From Pseudomonadota bacterium (lineage in GTDB: Bacteria > Pseudomonadota > Gammaproteobacteria > Burkholderiales > Burkholderiaceae_C): DNA of 64,000 nt. Under the pieces are notes generated by a model, which saw only the letters and a list, made by a program, of their open reading frames with translations, made no database searches and was not told the DNA's origin. The stretch is taken from contig JAUNTQ010000004.1 of assembly GCA_030538605.1 (NCBI GenBank), positions 1 to 64,000 of the forward strand, given 5' to 3'. Shown here piece after piece: positions 17,503-26,005 of this stretch. The translations under genes and the position numbers were made by a program. How positions within the stretch are numbered: the stretch's first letter is position 1; the number at the start of each line of letters is the position of its first letter.

Positions 17503-18525
17503 TCAGCTCTCGATGCGCAGGCCGGTGGCTTCGTCGAAGCCGTGCACGCGGTCGTCGAGCGGCACCACCTGCAACTGCTGGCCGGCGGCGGGCGGGGTGT
17601 CGGTTTCGTGCATGCGCAGGATCGTCCACGGGCCTTGCGCGCCGTTGAGGTGGCCGTAGACGAGGCGCTCGGCACCCAGCATTTCGACGGTTTCGACTTG
17701 CAACGTCCAGCCGCCGGCATCGACCACGCGCAGGTGCTCGGGCCGCACGCCCAGGGTGACGCCTTCGCGCACGCCTTCCATGCCTTGCAGCAGGTTCATG
17801 GGCGGCGCGCCGATGAAGCTGGCCACAAACGTGCTGGCGGGGCGGTGGTAGACCTCTTCGGGCGTGCCGAACTGCTCCATGCGGCCGCCGTTCATGACGA
17901 TCATGCGCTGGGCGAGCGTCATGGCCTCGACCTGGTCGTGGGTGACGAAGAGGCTGGTGATGCCCAGCTCGCGGTGCAGCTTTTCGATCTCCAGCCGGGT
18001 CTGCGCGCGCAGTTTGGCGTCGAGGTTGGACAGTGGCTCGTCGAACAAAAACACCTGCGGCTGGCGCACGATGGCGCGGCCCATGGCCACGCGCTGGCGC
18101 TGGCCGCCCGAGAGCTGGCGCGGTTTGCGGTCGAGCAGGCTGCCGAGTTCGAGGATTTTGGCGGCCTTGTCGACCCGGGCGCGAATCTCGTCTTTGGGTA
18201 GCTTGGCGATCTTCAGGCCGTAGGCCATGTTGTCGTACACGCTCATGTGGGGGTAGAGCGCGTAGTTCTGGAACACCATGGCGATGTCGCGCTCGGCGGG
18301 TTCAAGCTGGTTGACCACACGCCCGCCGATGCTGATGGTGCCTTCGGTGATTTCCTCCAGCCCCGCCACCATGCGCAGCAGCGTGGATTTGCCGCAGCCC
18401 GATGGGCCGACGATGACGACGAATTCGCCGTCGTTCACGGTGGCGCTGACGCCGTGGATGACCTGGTTGGCGGTGGCACCGGTGCCGTAGCGCTTGATGA
18501 CGTTGTTTAACTGAATGGTGGCCAT
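17503..18525 (-). CDS. ugpC: sn-Glycerol-3-phosphate ABC transporter ATP-binding protein
   Basis: A 340-residue ABC ATPase of the MalK/UgpC type. Walker A is [10 protein letters not shown] near 39-48, the signature [14 protein letters not shown] near 133-146, and Walker [14 protein letters not shown] near 154-166, followed by the switch histidine (FVTHDQ). A C-terminal TOBE-like regulatory domain follows. It should energise uptake through UgpA/UgpE. The adjacent permease, binding protein and UgpQ support the G3P assignment over other sugar substrates of MalK-type ATPases. A 120-bp repeat-filled gap separates it from ugpE. Confidence 0.92.
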   Translation of the reverse strand: MATIQLNNVIKRYGTGATANQVIHGVSATVNDGEFVVIVGPSGCGKSTLLRMVAGLEEITEGTISIGGRVVNQLEPAERDIAMVFQNYALYPHMSVYDNMAYGLKIAKLPKDEIRARVDKAAKILELGSLLDRKPRQLSGGQRQRVAMGRAIVRQPQVFLFDEPLSNLDAKLRAQTRLEIEKLHRELGITSLFVTHDQVEAMTLAQRMIVMNGGRMEQFGTPEEVYHRPASTFVASFIGAPPMNLLQGMEGVREGVTLGVRPEHLRVVDAGGWTLQVETVEMLGAERLVYGHLNGAQGPWTILRMHETDTPPAAGQQLQVVPLDDRVHGFDEATGLRIES

Positions 18526-18532
18526 GTTGAGA

Positions 18533-18652
18533 TGACAAATGACAAATGACGTTGCCGCTGCGCGGCTTCAATGACAGATGAAAGCGGTTCGATCTGCGTT
18601 GGCCCATGGTTCATTTGTCATGGTCGGCGCAGCCGCTGTCATTTGTCATTTT
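18533..18652. repeat. Family C repeat in the ugpE-ugpC spacer
   Basis: GACAAATGACAAATGACG at the left faces CATTTGTCATTTTTC at the right, with internal TTCAATGACAGATGA and CATTTGTCATGG segments. It is the same family as 3229-3530 and the 205-bp array, and it occupies the whole spacer between two genes expected to be co-transcribed. Confidence 0.7.
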
Positions 18653-19503
18653 TCGGTATCGACCAGCCCTTTGACGAACCACTTCTGCATCAGGATGACG
18701 ACCAGCGCAGGCGGCAGCATGGCGAGCATGGCGGTGGCCATCACGGCGTTCCACTCGGTGTAGGCGTCGCCGCCGGAGATGTTGCTGCGGATGCCCATGA
18801 CGATGGGGTACATGGTGTCGGTGGTGACCACCAGCAGCGGCCACAGGTACTGGTTCCAGCCGTAGATGAACTGGATGACGAAGAGCGCGGCAATGCTGGT
18901 CTTTGACAGCGGCAGCAGCACGTCTTTAAAAAAGCGCATCGGCCCCGCGCCATCGACGCGCGCGGCTTCCACCAGCTCGTCGGGCACCGTCAAAAAGAAT
19001 TGGCGGAAGAGGAAGGTGGCCGTGGCCGAAGCGATGAGCGGCACCGTCAGGCCGGCATAGGTGTTGAGCATGCCCAGATCGGCCACCACCTTGTAGGTGG
19101 GCAGGATGCGCACTTCCACCGGCAGCATGAGCGTGATGAAGATGGCCCAGAACACCAGCCCGCGAAACGGAAAGCGGAAGTAGACGATGGCAAAGGCCGA
19201 CAACAGCGAGATGGCGATCTTGCCCAGCGCGATGACCATCGCGGTGACGAAGCTCACCCACAGCATCGACACGGCGGGGTTGAAGCGGCTGCCGTAGTCC
19301 GTCATGCCGCCGAACAGCGCCAGCTTGTAGCTCTGCCAGAAGTTGCCGCCCGGCACCAGCGGCATGGGCACGTTCTGCACGATGGCCTCAGGCGTTTGCG
19401 TGGAGGCGACAAAGGTGATGTAGACCGGGAACGCGATGATGAGCACGCCCAGCACCAGCACGAGGTGCGAGAGCAGGGTGGCGAGGGGGCGGTTTTCAAC
19501 CAT
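18646..19503 (-). CDS. ugpE: sn-Glycerol-3-phosphate ABC transporter permease UgpE
   Basis: A 285-residue inner-membrane permease with about six membrane helices. The EAA loop, EAARVDGAGPMRFFKDVLLP near 190-210, contacts the ATPase. It pairs with UgpA to form the translocation channel. The start at 19503 (MVENRPLATLLSHLVLVLG) puts the first helix at the normal place; the upstream in-frame extension is repeat sequence. The last codons lie within the family C repeat. Confidence 0.92.
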   Translation of the reverse strand: MVENRPLATLLSHLVLVLGVLIIAFPVYITFVASTQTPEAIVQNVPMPLVPGGNFWQSYKLALFGGMTDYGSRFNPAVSMLWVSFVTAMVIALGKIAISLLSAFAIVYFRFPFRGLVFWAIFITLMLPVEVRILPTYKVVADLGMLNTYAGLTVPLIASATATFLFRQFFLTVPDELVEAARVDGAGPMRFFKDVLLPLSKTSIAALFVIQFIYGWNQYLWPLLVVTTDTMYPIVMGIRSNISGGDAYTEWNAVMATAMLAMLPPALVVILMQKWFVKGLVDTEK

Positions 19504-19540
19504 GACGTGACTCCTGACGGCTGGCGCACGCAACCCAACA

Positions 19541-19710
19541 GCCGAACGCAAAGGGCGCAGAGGTTGCGCAAAAGGCGCAAAAAACAACCATGAAAGGGTT
19601 CATGCGCAGTCGCCGCGCCAGCACCTCGGATCGTGCTTGCTGTGCCCAATTTCTTTGAGACTGAGATTTTTCTGCGCCTTTTGCGGCACCTTGGCGTCTT
19701 TTGCGTTCAA
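19541..19710. repeat. Family E repeat in the ugpA-ugpE spacer
   Basis: GCCGAACGCAAAGGGCGCAG on the left and a TTTTGCGGCACC...TTTTGCGTTC stretch on the right form an imperfect large inverted repeat that fills the 237-bp spacer. This is the genome-repeat type seen at 98-190. Confidence 0.6.
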
Positions 19711-19740
19711 GGGCTTTCAGGCTGGCATGTGCTGAAGCCG

Positions 19741-20625
19741 TCATTGGTAATTCACCCGCCGCTCGATGAAGCGGAACTGGAAGATGGTGAGCGCGATGAC
19801 GATGGCCATCAGTACCACCGATTGCGCGGCGGAGCCGCCCAGGTCGAGCGCCTTGAAGCCGTCGAAATACACCTTGTAGACGAGGATGGCCGTGTCTTTG
19901 CCTGGCCCGCCTTGCGTGGCCGCATCGACGATGCCGAAGGTGTCGAAGAAGGCATACACCACGTTGATGACCAGCAGAAAGAAGGTGGTGGGCGAGAGCA
20001 GGGGGAACTGCACGCTCCAGAAGCGCCGCCACGGCCCTGCGCCGTCGATGGCGGCGGCTTCGATCAGTGATTTGGGGATGGACTGCAGGCCCGCCAGAAA
20101 GAACAGGAAGTTGTACGAAATCTGCTTCCACACCGCTGCCATCACGATCAGCGCCATCGCGTGGTCGCCGTTGAGCAGGTGGTTCCAGTCAAATCCCATG
20201 CGCAGCAGCCAGAAGCTGACCACGCCGATGGAAGGCGCAAACATGAACAGCCACAGCACGCCCGCCACGGCAGGCGCAACGGCGTAGGGCCAGATGAGCA
20301 GGGTTTTGTAGACGCTCGCGCCGCGAATCACGCGATCGGCCATCACGGCCAGCATGAGCGAGAGCGACAGGCCAAGGCCTGCCACCAGAACCGAGAAGAT
20401 GACGGTGGTCTTGAACGAGGCCAGGTAGTCCTGGTCGCGCCACAGGCGCTGAAAGTTCTCCAGCCCGACGAACTCGCTGGCCAGACCGAAGGCGTCTTCC
20501 TGCAACACGCTTTGGTAGATGGCCTGGCCCGCTGGCCAGAAGAAGAACACCAGCACGATGACCAGCTGCGGGGCCACCAGCAGCCACGGCAGCCAGGCGG
20601 ATTTGAAGCGAACGCGCTTTTCCAT
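19741..20625 (-). CDS. ugpA: sn-Glycerol-3-phosphate ABC transporter permease UgpA
   Basis: A 294-residue inner-membrane permease with six predicted helices. The EAA loop [20 protein letters not shown] lies near residues 190-210. The N-terminus [20 protein letters not shown] and the order B-A-E-C match ugp operons. It starts at 20625. It is separated from ugpB by 240 bp of repeats and from ugpE by 237 bp, which is unusual for subunits of one transporter. Confidence 0.92.
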   Translation of the reverse strand: MEKRVRFKSAWLPWLLVAPQLVIVLVFFFWPAGQAIYQSVLQEDAFGLASEFVGLENFQRLWRDQDYLASFKTTVIFSVLVAGLGLSLSLMLAVMADRVIRGASVYKTLLIWPYAVAPAVAGVLWLFMFAPSIGVVSFWLLRMGFDWNHLLNGDHAMALIVMAAVWKQISYNFLFFLAGLQSIPKSLIEAAAIDGAGPWRRFWSVQFPLLSPTTFFLLVINVVYAFFDTFGIVDAATQGGPGKDTAILVYKVYFDGFKALDLGGSAAQSVVLMAIVIALTIFQFRFIERRVNYQ

Positions 20626-20648
20626 GGATGAGGATTGCTTTTGTTTTT

Positions 20649-20687
20649 ATAGCTGCTTGCGACTGTCTAATGCGAGTCAGAGGCTAT
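20649..20687. repeat. Short AGCTGCTTGCG dyad (family A), copy 3
   Basis: ATAGCTGCTTGCGACT faces AGTCAGAGGCTAT with a short centre, a reduced form of the family A dyad. It is followed by a family D repeat in the same ugpB-ugpA spacer. Confidence 0.6.
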
Positions 20688-20730
20688 TTGATGGCAAATT
20701 CCGCGAAAAGCTAACGGATGTCCGTGCCCG

Positions 20731-20840
20731 CTCCTTCCCCCGCTGGGGGAAGGTTGGGATGGGGGCAGACCACCTTCGATAAATCAACCGTGGTTGGCCC
20801 CCACCCCAACCCTCCCCCAGCGGGGGAGGGGGCAACAGCC
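20731..20840. repeat. Family D repeat (CCCCCAGCGGGGGA) in the ugpB-ugpA spacer
   Basis: CTCCTTCCCCCGCTGGGGGA faces TCCCCCAGCGGGGGAGGGGG across TTGGGATGGGGGCAGACCAC and a CCCCCACCCCAACC arm. It is a long GC-rich dyad. The copy at 23110-23220 has the same layout, and partial copies lie at 41060 and 59608. Confidence 0.8.
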
Positions 20841-20865
20841 ATCAGGGGCCGTTCTCAGAGCGGCA

Positions 20866-22176
20866 TCAGCGGTTGGCGCGCTGGAAGCGCTCCAGCTGCT
20901 CGTTGCCGCGCTGCACGATGCGGTCGATGGCGGCTTTCGGCTCTTGCTTGCCGCTCCACACGCCTTCGAGTTCCTCGTCGACGATGGCGCGCACCTGCAC
21001 GAAGTTGCCCAGGCGAATGCCGCGCGAGCGCTCGGTGGTCTTGCGGATCATCTGCGTGACCGACACGTCGGTGCCGGGGTTCTGCTTGTAGAAGCCCGAC
21101 TTCTCGGTCAGCTCATACGCGGCGATGGTCACGGGCAGGTAGCCGGTGCGCTGGTGGCTCTTGGCGGCGACTTCGGGGTCGGAGAGGTAGGCGAAGAACT
21201 GGCCCACGCCCTTGTATTCGGCCGGCTTCTTGCCCGACATGACCCACAGGCTGGCACCGCCGATGACGGTGTTTTGAGGCGCACCGGACACGTCGGGGTA
21301 GTAGGGCAGGGTGCTGATGCCGCTGGCGAACTTGGCGTTGCGCTTGACGTTGCCGTACAGCGCCGAGGAGCCGGTCATCATGGCGCATTCGCCCGAGACA
21401 AAGGTGGCATCGGCGGCGTTGCCACGGCCCTTGTAGATGAACAGGCCCTGCTTGGCCATGTTGGCCAGGTTCTCGATGTGGCGCAGGTGCAGCGGCGAGT
21501 CGATGGCCAGGCGCGCGCTGGTGCCGCCAAAGCCGTTGTTTTGCGTGGCAAAGAGCTGGTTGTGCCAGGCGCTGAAGCTTTCCAACTGTGTCCAGCTGAT
21601 CCAGCTGGTGGTGAAGGGGCACTTGTGGCCGCTGGCTTTCAGCTTGGCGGCGGCGCTGGTCACTTCGGGCCAGGTGGTGGGGGGCTTTTCGGGGTCAAGC
21701 CCGGCGGCTTTGAAGGCGTCCTTGTTGTAGTGGAAGACGGTGGTGGAGCTGTTGAAGGGGAAGCTCAGCATCTGGCCGTTGGGCGCCGTGTAGTAGCCGG
21801 CCACGGCGGGCACGTAGGCGGCGGGGTCGAACTTGACGCCCGCTTCTTTCATCACCTCGCCCACGGGCTTGATGGCCCCCTTGCTGGCCATCATGGTGGC
21901 GGTGCCCACTTCAAACACTTGCAGGATGTGCGGCGCGTTGCCCGCGCGGAAGGCGGCGACGGCGGCGGTCATGGACTCGTCGTAGCTGCCCTTGAAGGTG
22001 GGCACGACGCGGTAGTCCTTTTGGCTGTCGTTGAAGTCTTTGGCGAGATCGTTGATCCACTCGCCCAGCGCGCCGGACATGGAGTGCCACCACTGGATTT
22101 CGGTCTGTGCGTGGGCGGGGGTGGCCAGCGCGGCGGCCAGGGCGGCACAGGCGGCCAGCTTGAAAGTCTTGCTCAT
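20866..22176 (-). CDS. ugpB: sn-Glycerol-3-phosphate ABC transporter substrate-binding protein
   Basis: A 436-residue periplasmic binding protein. Signal peptide MSKTFKLAACAALAAALATP ends AHAQ; the mature chain opens TEIQWWHSMSGALGEWINDL, the UgpB N-terminus, and contains CPFTTSWISWTQLESFSAWH near 195. It binds G3P and glycerophosphodiesters and delivers them to UgpAE. A GAGGAG site precedes the ATG at 22176. As the first gene it carries the likely operon promoter in 22177-22330; I could not pick a convincing Pho box by eye. Confidence 0.93.
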   Translation of the reverse strand: MSKTFKLAACAALAAALATPAHAQTEIQWWHSMSGALGEWINDLAKDFNDSQKDYRVVPTFKGSYDESMTAAVAAFRAGNAPHILQVFEVGTATMMASKGAIKPVGEVMKEAGVKFDPAAYVPAVAGYYTAPNGQMLSFPFNSSTTVFHYNKDAFKAAGLDPEKPPTTWPEVTSAAAKLKASGHKCPFTTSWISWTQLESFSAWHNQLFATQNNGFGGTSARLAIDSPLHLRHIENLANMAKQGLFIYKGRGNAADATFVSGECAMMTGSSALYGNVKRNAKFASGISTLPYYPDVSGAPQNTVIGGASLWVMSGKKPAEYKGVGQFFAYLSDPEVAAKSHQRTGYLPVTIAAYELTEKSGFYKQNPGTDVSVTQMIRKTTERSRGIRLGNFVQVRAIVDEELEGVWSGKQEPKAAIDRIVQRGNEQLERFQRANR

Positions 22177-22330
22177 GGGGAACTCCTCATGTGGGGAAAC
22201 GGTTGGGGGTGCAAACGTGAACGGCGCAGTTTATGTCTGAAATGTGTCAAATCTGCGGCGGCATACTGGACCGGTCATGCACGGGCGCTGTCAGGGGATG
22301 GGCGCTTGAGTGGGGGTGATGGCGCTTCTG

Positions 22331-22963
22331 TTATGAGAGCGGGGCGAGGAAGTCGTCGCGCGCGAAGCGGCCTCTGAGAAAACGGCCATTGGCCAGCAGC
22401 GCCTGCGTGTCGGCGGCGGCCACGTTGGCGACGACTTGCTGCATTTGCGCATCGAGCAGGGCGAGCTGCTCGGCCAGCAGTTGCTTGGGGGTCTTGCCCT
22501 CGTGTACGGCCTGCGTGGTGCGGAACACGGGCGGCAGCGCGGCGTAGCGCGAGAGGGTTTCGGGCAGGTAGCCCAGCACGGTTTCGCGCACGGTGAACAG
22601 CCCTTCGTCAAAGCCGGGGCCGGCGGCGGCCAGCGCGGGCAGCACTTCGGCCACGGCGGTGCGCACGTTTTCAAGGTGGCGCAGCATGTCGGCAGGCAGC
22701 AGCGGGCGAGCCTGGGCGAGCAGCGCGTCCATGCGGGCCTTGATTTCGTCGGCGCCGATGCGCTGGGTCATGACGCGGGTGAACGTGGTGTGTGCGGGCG
22801 TGAGCGCCCAGCCCAGCAGATGGCCCGCGGCGTACAGCCCGGCGGTGATCCACAGCCAGCCCGCGCCGATGACGCCTGCAAAAAGCAGGGCAGGCCCGAG
22901 CAGCGCCAGCGCCAGGCCGGCGAGGTTGGGGTTGCCGTAGAAGAACAGTTGCAGGCGGCGCAT
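22331..22963 (-). CDS. Membrane-anchored protein of the TelA cluster, unknown (XpaC-like by position)
   Basis: A 210-residue protein. Two adjacent membrane helices (residues about 12-52) form a hairpin and are followed by a long alpha-helical cytoplasmic domain (MTQRIGADEIKARMDALLAQ; RPLLPADMLRHLENVRTAVA; KTPKQLLAEQLALLDAQMQQ). I do not recognise the sequence confidently. The helical-hairpin-plus-coiled layout and linkage to telA recall XpaC, the partner of TelA in Firmicutes. It is last in the cluster, after a gap carrying E, D and A repeats. Confidence 0.6.
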   Translation of the reverse strand: MRRLQLFFYGNPNLAGLALALLGPALLFAGVIGAGWLWITAGLYAAGHLLGWALTPAHTTFTRVMTQRIGADEIKARMDALLAQARPLLPADMLRHLENVRTAVAEVLPALAAAGPGFDEGLFTVRETVLGYLPETLSRYAALPPVFRTTQAVHEGKTPKQLLAEQLALLDAQMQQVVANVAAADTQALLANGRFLRGRFARDDFLAPLS

Positions 22964-23011
22964 GGGGTGGTTTTTTGGGGATGGCGTGAGGCGGTCAGGA
23001 ACAGCCGAACA

Positions 23012-23072
23012 GCCGGACGCAGAGGACGCAAAAAAGAGAACCGGAAATGGGGGGTGTTTTTGTGTCCGGCTT
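23012..23072. repeat. Family E repeat
   Basis: GCCGGACGCAGAGGACGCAA faces TTTTTGTGTCCGGCTTTTTT. It is the start of a 400-bp repeat-rich gap (22964-23362) between two genes of the TelA cluster, which also holds a family D copy (23110-23220) and a family A copy (23266-23343). Confidence 0.65.
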
Positions 23073-23109
23073 TTTTATGGCTGAACTCGACAACAGTCAG
23101 ATGTTTTTG

Positions 23110-23220
23110 CTCCCTCCCCCGCTGGGGGAGGGTTGGGGTGGGGGCTGACCACGGTGGATTTGTCGAAGGTGGTCAGCCCCCATCCCAGCCTTCCCCCAGC
23201 GGGGGAAGGGGCCAACAGCC
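23110..23220. repeat. Family D repeat, full-length
   Basis: CTCCCTCCCCCGCTGGGGGA faces TTCCCCCAGCGGGGGAAGGG, with inner arms GTTGGGGTGGGGGCTGACCA and TGGTCAGCCCCCATCCCAGC. It is nearly symmetrical, with the same organisation as 20731-20840. Confidence 0.8.
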
Positions 23221-23265
23221 CAGGTGCGCATCAGTCTGTTGGAGAGATGAATTATGTATAAAAAC

Positions 23266-23343
23266 ATAGCTGCTTGTGCACGTATTTAAACAAATTTAGA
23301 TATATTTATATATAATTTTGATGTATATAGTACGCAAGCAGCT
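23266..23343. repeat. AGCTGCTTGCG dyad repeat (family A), copy 4
   Basis: ATAGCTGCTTGTGCACGTAT on the left and AGTACGCAAGCAGCT on the right flank a very AT-rich centre. A run of T follows the right arm. It lies just downstream of the VWA gene, in the direction of its transcription. Confidence 0.8.
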
Positions 23344-23362
23344 TCTTTTTTTGATGTACCGG

Positions 23363-25042
23363 TTATTGATAGCCGCGAATTTCCTTGAACACCTGTGCCA
23401 GTGATGACTTGCGCGCGTCGAAGGCGCGTCCGCCGGTGAGGGTGGCCACGGCTTGCATGTCGCGGGCGTCGGCTTCGCCGAAGATGATGGGGAACACGCG
23501 CACGCTGGCGGCGTGGGGGCCGTGGGCCTGCTCCCACTGCTGGCGCTCGGCGCTGAACTCGCGCAGGCTGCGGCCGCGGTTGTTTTCGCCGTCGGTGAGC
23601 AGCACGATGCTGATGAAGCGGTTGGCGTCGCGCTTGAGTTCTTCGGCGGCCACCTGGTGGGCCTGGGCCAGCGCGTCGTAGATGGCGGTGGCACCGTTGG
23701 CTTGCAACTGGCCGGTGTAGGCGATGACGCGCTGGCGGTCTTGCGCCAGGGTGCCCGGGGCGAAGGCGATGTACTCGGGCGCGCTGACATCGCCCGAAAA
23801 GCGGATGAGCGCCACGCGCTCGCGAGCCTGAAACGCGGCGTAGCGCTGGCTGGCCGCGCCGCCTTCGGCACCCGAGAGCAGCCGCAGCGCGCGCTGCATG
23901 TCGGCCAGGCGCTGGCCGTGCATGGAGCCGCTGACGTCGAGCACGAAGATGGAGGTGGCGGGGCGGCGCAAATCGGCCTGGTAGGCCATGAGCACGGTGT
24001 CGATCACTTCCAGCCGGTTGGGAAAGCTGAGTTCGGCCACGGCGGCAGAGGGCAGGGCGGGGTTGGGCGCGGCTTCGGGGTTGGCGGGGCGCAAAAAGGC
24101 TTGTTGCAAGGGTGCGCCCTGGAAGGCGGGGGCCTTGATTTGCGCCACCAGCGCGTCGTATTCATCGCGGCGCGCGGGGTTGAGCAGCAGCAGAGGGTAG
24201 TCGGCGGTAATCACCCCGTCTTGCGGGTAGATGAGCGTGAGTCGCTCGGCGGCGGGCAGCTTTTCATTGAGGCGCAGGATGACGGCTTCGTAGTTGACCA
24301 GCGCGTTCACGGCGGAGGGGTCGCGCTCGAAGGCTTCGGCCAGCCAGCCGGAGCTGCCTGCGGTGAGCTGCTGGCCCTTGAGAAAGTCTTTCAGCACGTC
24401 GGCCTTGATTTCGTGCTCGCTCAGGTCTTCGGTCTTGCCCGCAGCGGCTGAGGCCACGGCAAACAGCGCGCTCATGCCGGTGTTGGAGCTGCTGGGGTTG
24501 GTCATGCCGTAGCGCAACTGGCCTGCGGCAGCGGCTTTGGCAATGGCCGCCCACGTGGGCGGGGCGTCGGCGCGCCAGCCGAGCTGCTGCGCCACGGGCG
24601 TCTTCACCCCCAGCGCCACGCGCGAATAAAACAACTTTTCGCGCGCGGCGGGCGCGGTGTGCAGCGCGAGCACGGGGTAGGCCCCGTTGGGCGGCAGCAG
24701 CGCGTCGAAGCGCTCGCCCGCGTTCACGCGCTCCACCATGTCGAGCGTGCCTGCGTAGCTGATGCGCAGCGCCACGCCTGCGGCCTGGGCGGCTTGCATG
24801 AGGGCGGGTTCCACGTCTTTCAGCTCGGAGCCGGCCAGCACGGTGAAGGCGGCATTGCCGCCCGCCGACTGACTGGTGGGTGCCTGTGACTGGGCGCGGG
24901 TGTGGGGTGCGCCATCAGGCGCGCGGTCGCAGCCGAGCAGCAGCAGCGCGGCGCACGTCAGCAGGGCCAGCCATGTCAGCCACATCAGGCGTGGGCCTGG
25001 CGGGCGCAGGTCAGGGTGTGAAGGGGCGGTGCGTATGGTCAT
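23363..25042 (-). CDS. Lipoprotein with solute-binding and VWA domains
   Basis: A 559-residue protein. The signal peptide has lipobox LLLLGC (about residue 38) and is followed by a type 2 periplasmic solute-binding domain (FTVLAGSELKDVEPALMQAA; RYGMTNPSSSNTGMSALFAV) to about 330. A C-terminal VWA domain carries the MIDAS motif FVLDVSGSMHG near 370 and VLLTDGENNRG near 480. VWA MIDAS sites bind Mg2+ and protein ligands. Solute-binding-plus-VWA proteins often neighbour telA genes, so an envelope-tethered sensor or scaffold is plausible. The start at 25042 is chosen to put the leader at the N-terminus; 25069 is also possible. Confidence 0.82.
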   Translation of the reverse strand: MTIRTAPSHPDLRPPGPRLMWLTWLALLTCAALLLLGCDRAPDGAPHTRAQSQAPTSQSAGGNAAFTVLAGSELKDVEPALMQAAQAAGVALRISYAGTLDMVERVNAGERFDALLPPNGAYPVLALHTAPAAREKLFYSRVALGVKTPVAQQLGWRADAPPTWAAIAKAAAAGQLRYGMTNPSSSNTGMSALFAVASAAAGKTEDLSEHEIKADVLKDFLKGQQLTAGSSGWLAEAFERDPSAVNALVNYEAVILRLNEKLPAAERLTLIYPQDGVITADYPLLLLNPARRDEYDALVAQIKAPAFQGAPLQQAFLRPANPEAAPNPALPSAAVAELSFPNRLEVIDTVLMAYQADLRRPATSIFVLDVSGSMHGQRLADMQRALRLLSGAEGGAASQRYAAFQARERVALIRFSGDVSAPEYIAFAPGTLAQDRQRVIAYTGQLQANGATAIYDALAQAHQVAAEELKRDANRFISIVLLTDGENNRGRSLREFSAERQQWEQAHGPHAASVRVFPIIFGEADARDMQAVATLTGGRAFDARKSSLAQVFKEIRGYQ

Positions 25043-25104
25043 GGTGTTGCGGGTTGGGCCGGTTGGCATCCAGAAGACATTCAGAAAGCAGACAGGGGGC
25101 AGGG

Positions 25105-25953
25105 TCAGCGCCGCCAGGTGATCTGGCACTGCATGGTCGGGCCTAGCACGTAGTCGAGTTGCTGGCGGCTTTGCGCATGGACTTGCGTGAACCGGAAGGT
25201 GTCACCGTCTTCCTTGATTTGCCTGAGCTGCCACTGCAAACGCTCCATGTCGCTGCGGATTTGGTCCTGCGCCTCATGCGGCGAGGTCAGCGACTGGCCG
25301 GACAGCCGCCAGGCTGTGCCATCGGCTGTGGTGCTGACGGTGTCGATGCTGCAATGCTCGGGCCGAATGGCGTCGGACGGAAAGTCTGGCGGCAGCGCGT
25401 CTGGCGATGTGGCGGTAAACGCCCGCGCGTCGGCTTGCGCCCGTGCGTCGGCCTGCGCATCGGCCCGGGCGCGCTGGCGCGCCGCGGACGGGTACAGCGC
25501 CTGCATCATCAGGCTGCCCAGCAGGCCGATGATGAGCGCGGCGAAGGCGGCCTTGACCATGCTGGAGATGTAATGCACGGTGGCCGGCGCGTCCGTTTGC
25601 CGCACCTCGTTCAGGGCGGTGCGGGCGCGCTCACAAAAACCGGATTCCGACACGTCTCGCCATTTCCCGAGCGGCTGGTAGCCCGATGCGGTGTCGAGCA
25701 CGATGCGGTAAACGTCGTCGTCGCCGGGGCCGGATCGGCTGTCTTCCCGGATGTCGATGACGCCGTCAAAGTGCCTGGCCGACAGGGGTATCAGGCCGAA
25801 CAGGCGACGCTGGAGCGCACCGCGTATGCCGCCCGCGTGTGGTGTCAGGCGCAGGTGGTAGGTGAGCCTGAACGCGCCGCGCAACAGCATCAGGCAGCTG
25901 GCCGCCAGCAGGAAGCCGAAAAAGCCCGTAATGAAGGTGCTTATCGGCGTCAT
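25105..25953 (-). CDS. Membrane protein of the TelA cluster, unknown function
   Basis: A 282-residue protein with an N-terminal membrane helix (residues about 5-27) and a second near 150-172 (MVKAAFAALIIGLLGSLMMQ). A soluble domain lies between them, and a charged Ala/Asp/Gln-rich linker (RARADAQADARAQADARAFT) leads to a C-terminal domain. No known family recognised. The start at 25953 is preferred because the first helix follows directly. It lies 52 bp after telA and 62 bp before the VWA lipoprotein on the same strand, so it is almost certainly part of the same unit. Confidence 0.65.
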   Translation of the reverse strand: MTPISTFITGFFGFLLAASCLMLLRGAFRLTYHLRLTPHAGGIRGALQRRLFGLIPLSARHFDGVIDIREDSRSGPGDDDVYRIVLDTASGYQPLGKWRDVSESGFCERARTALNEVRQTDAPATVHYISSMVKAAFAALIIGLLGSLMMQALYPSAARQRARADAQADARAQADARAFTATSPDALPPDFPSDAIRPEHCSIDTVSTTADGTAWRLSGQSLTSPHEAQDQIRSDMERLQWQLRQIKEDGDTFRFTQVHAQSRQQLDYVLGPTMQCQITWRR

Positions 25954-26005
25954 GGTGCAAGGCAGGCGTGGCGGGTGGTGTGCATGTTCGGGCGAGGGGC
26001 GGCGC

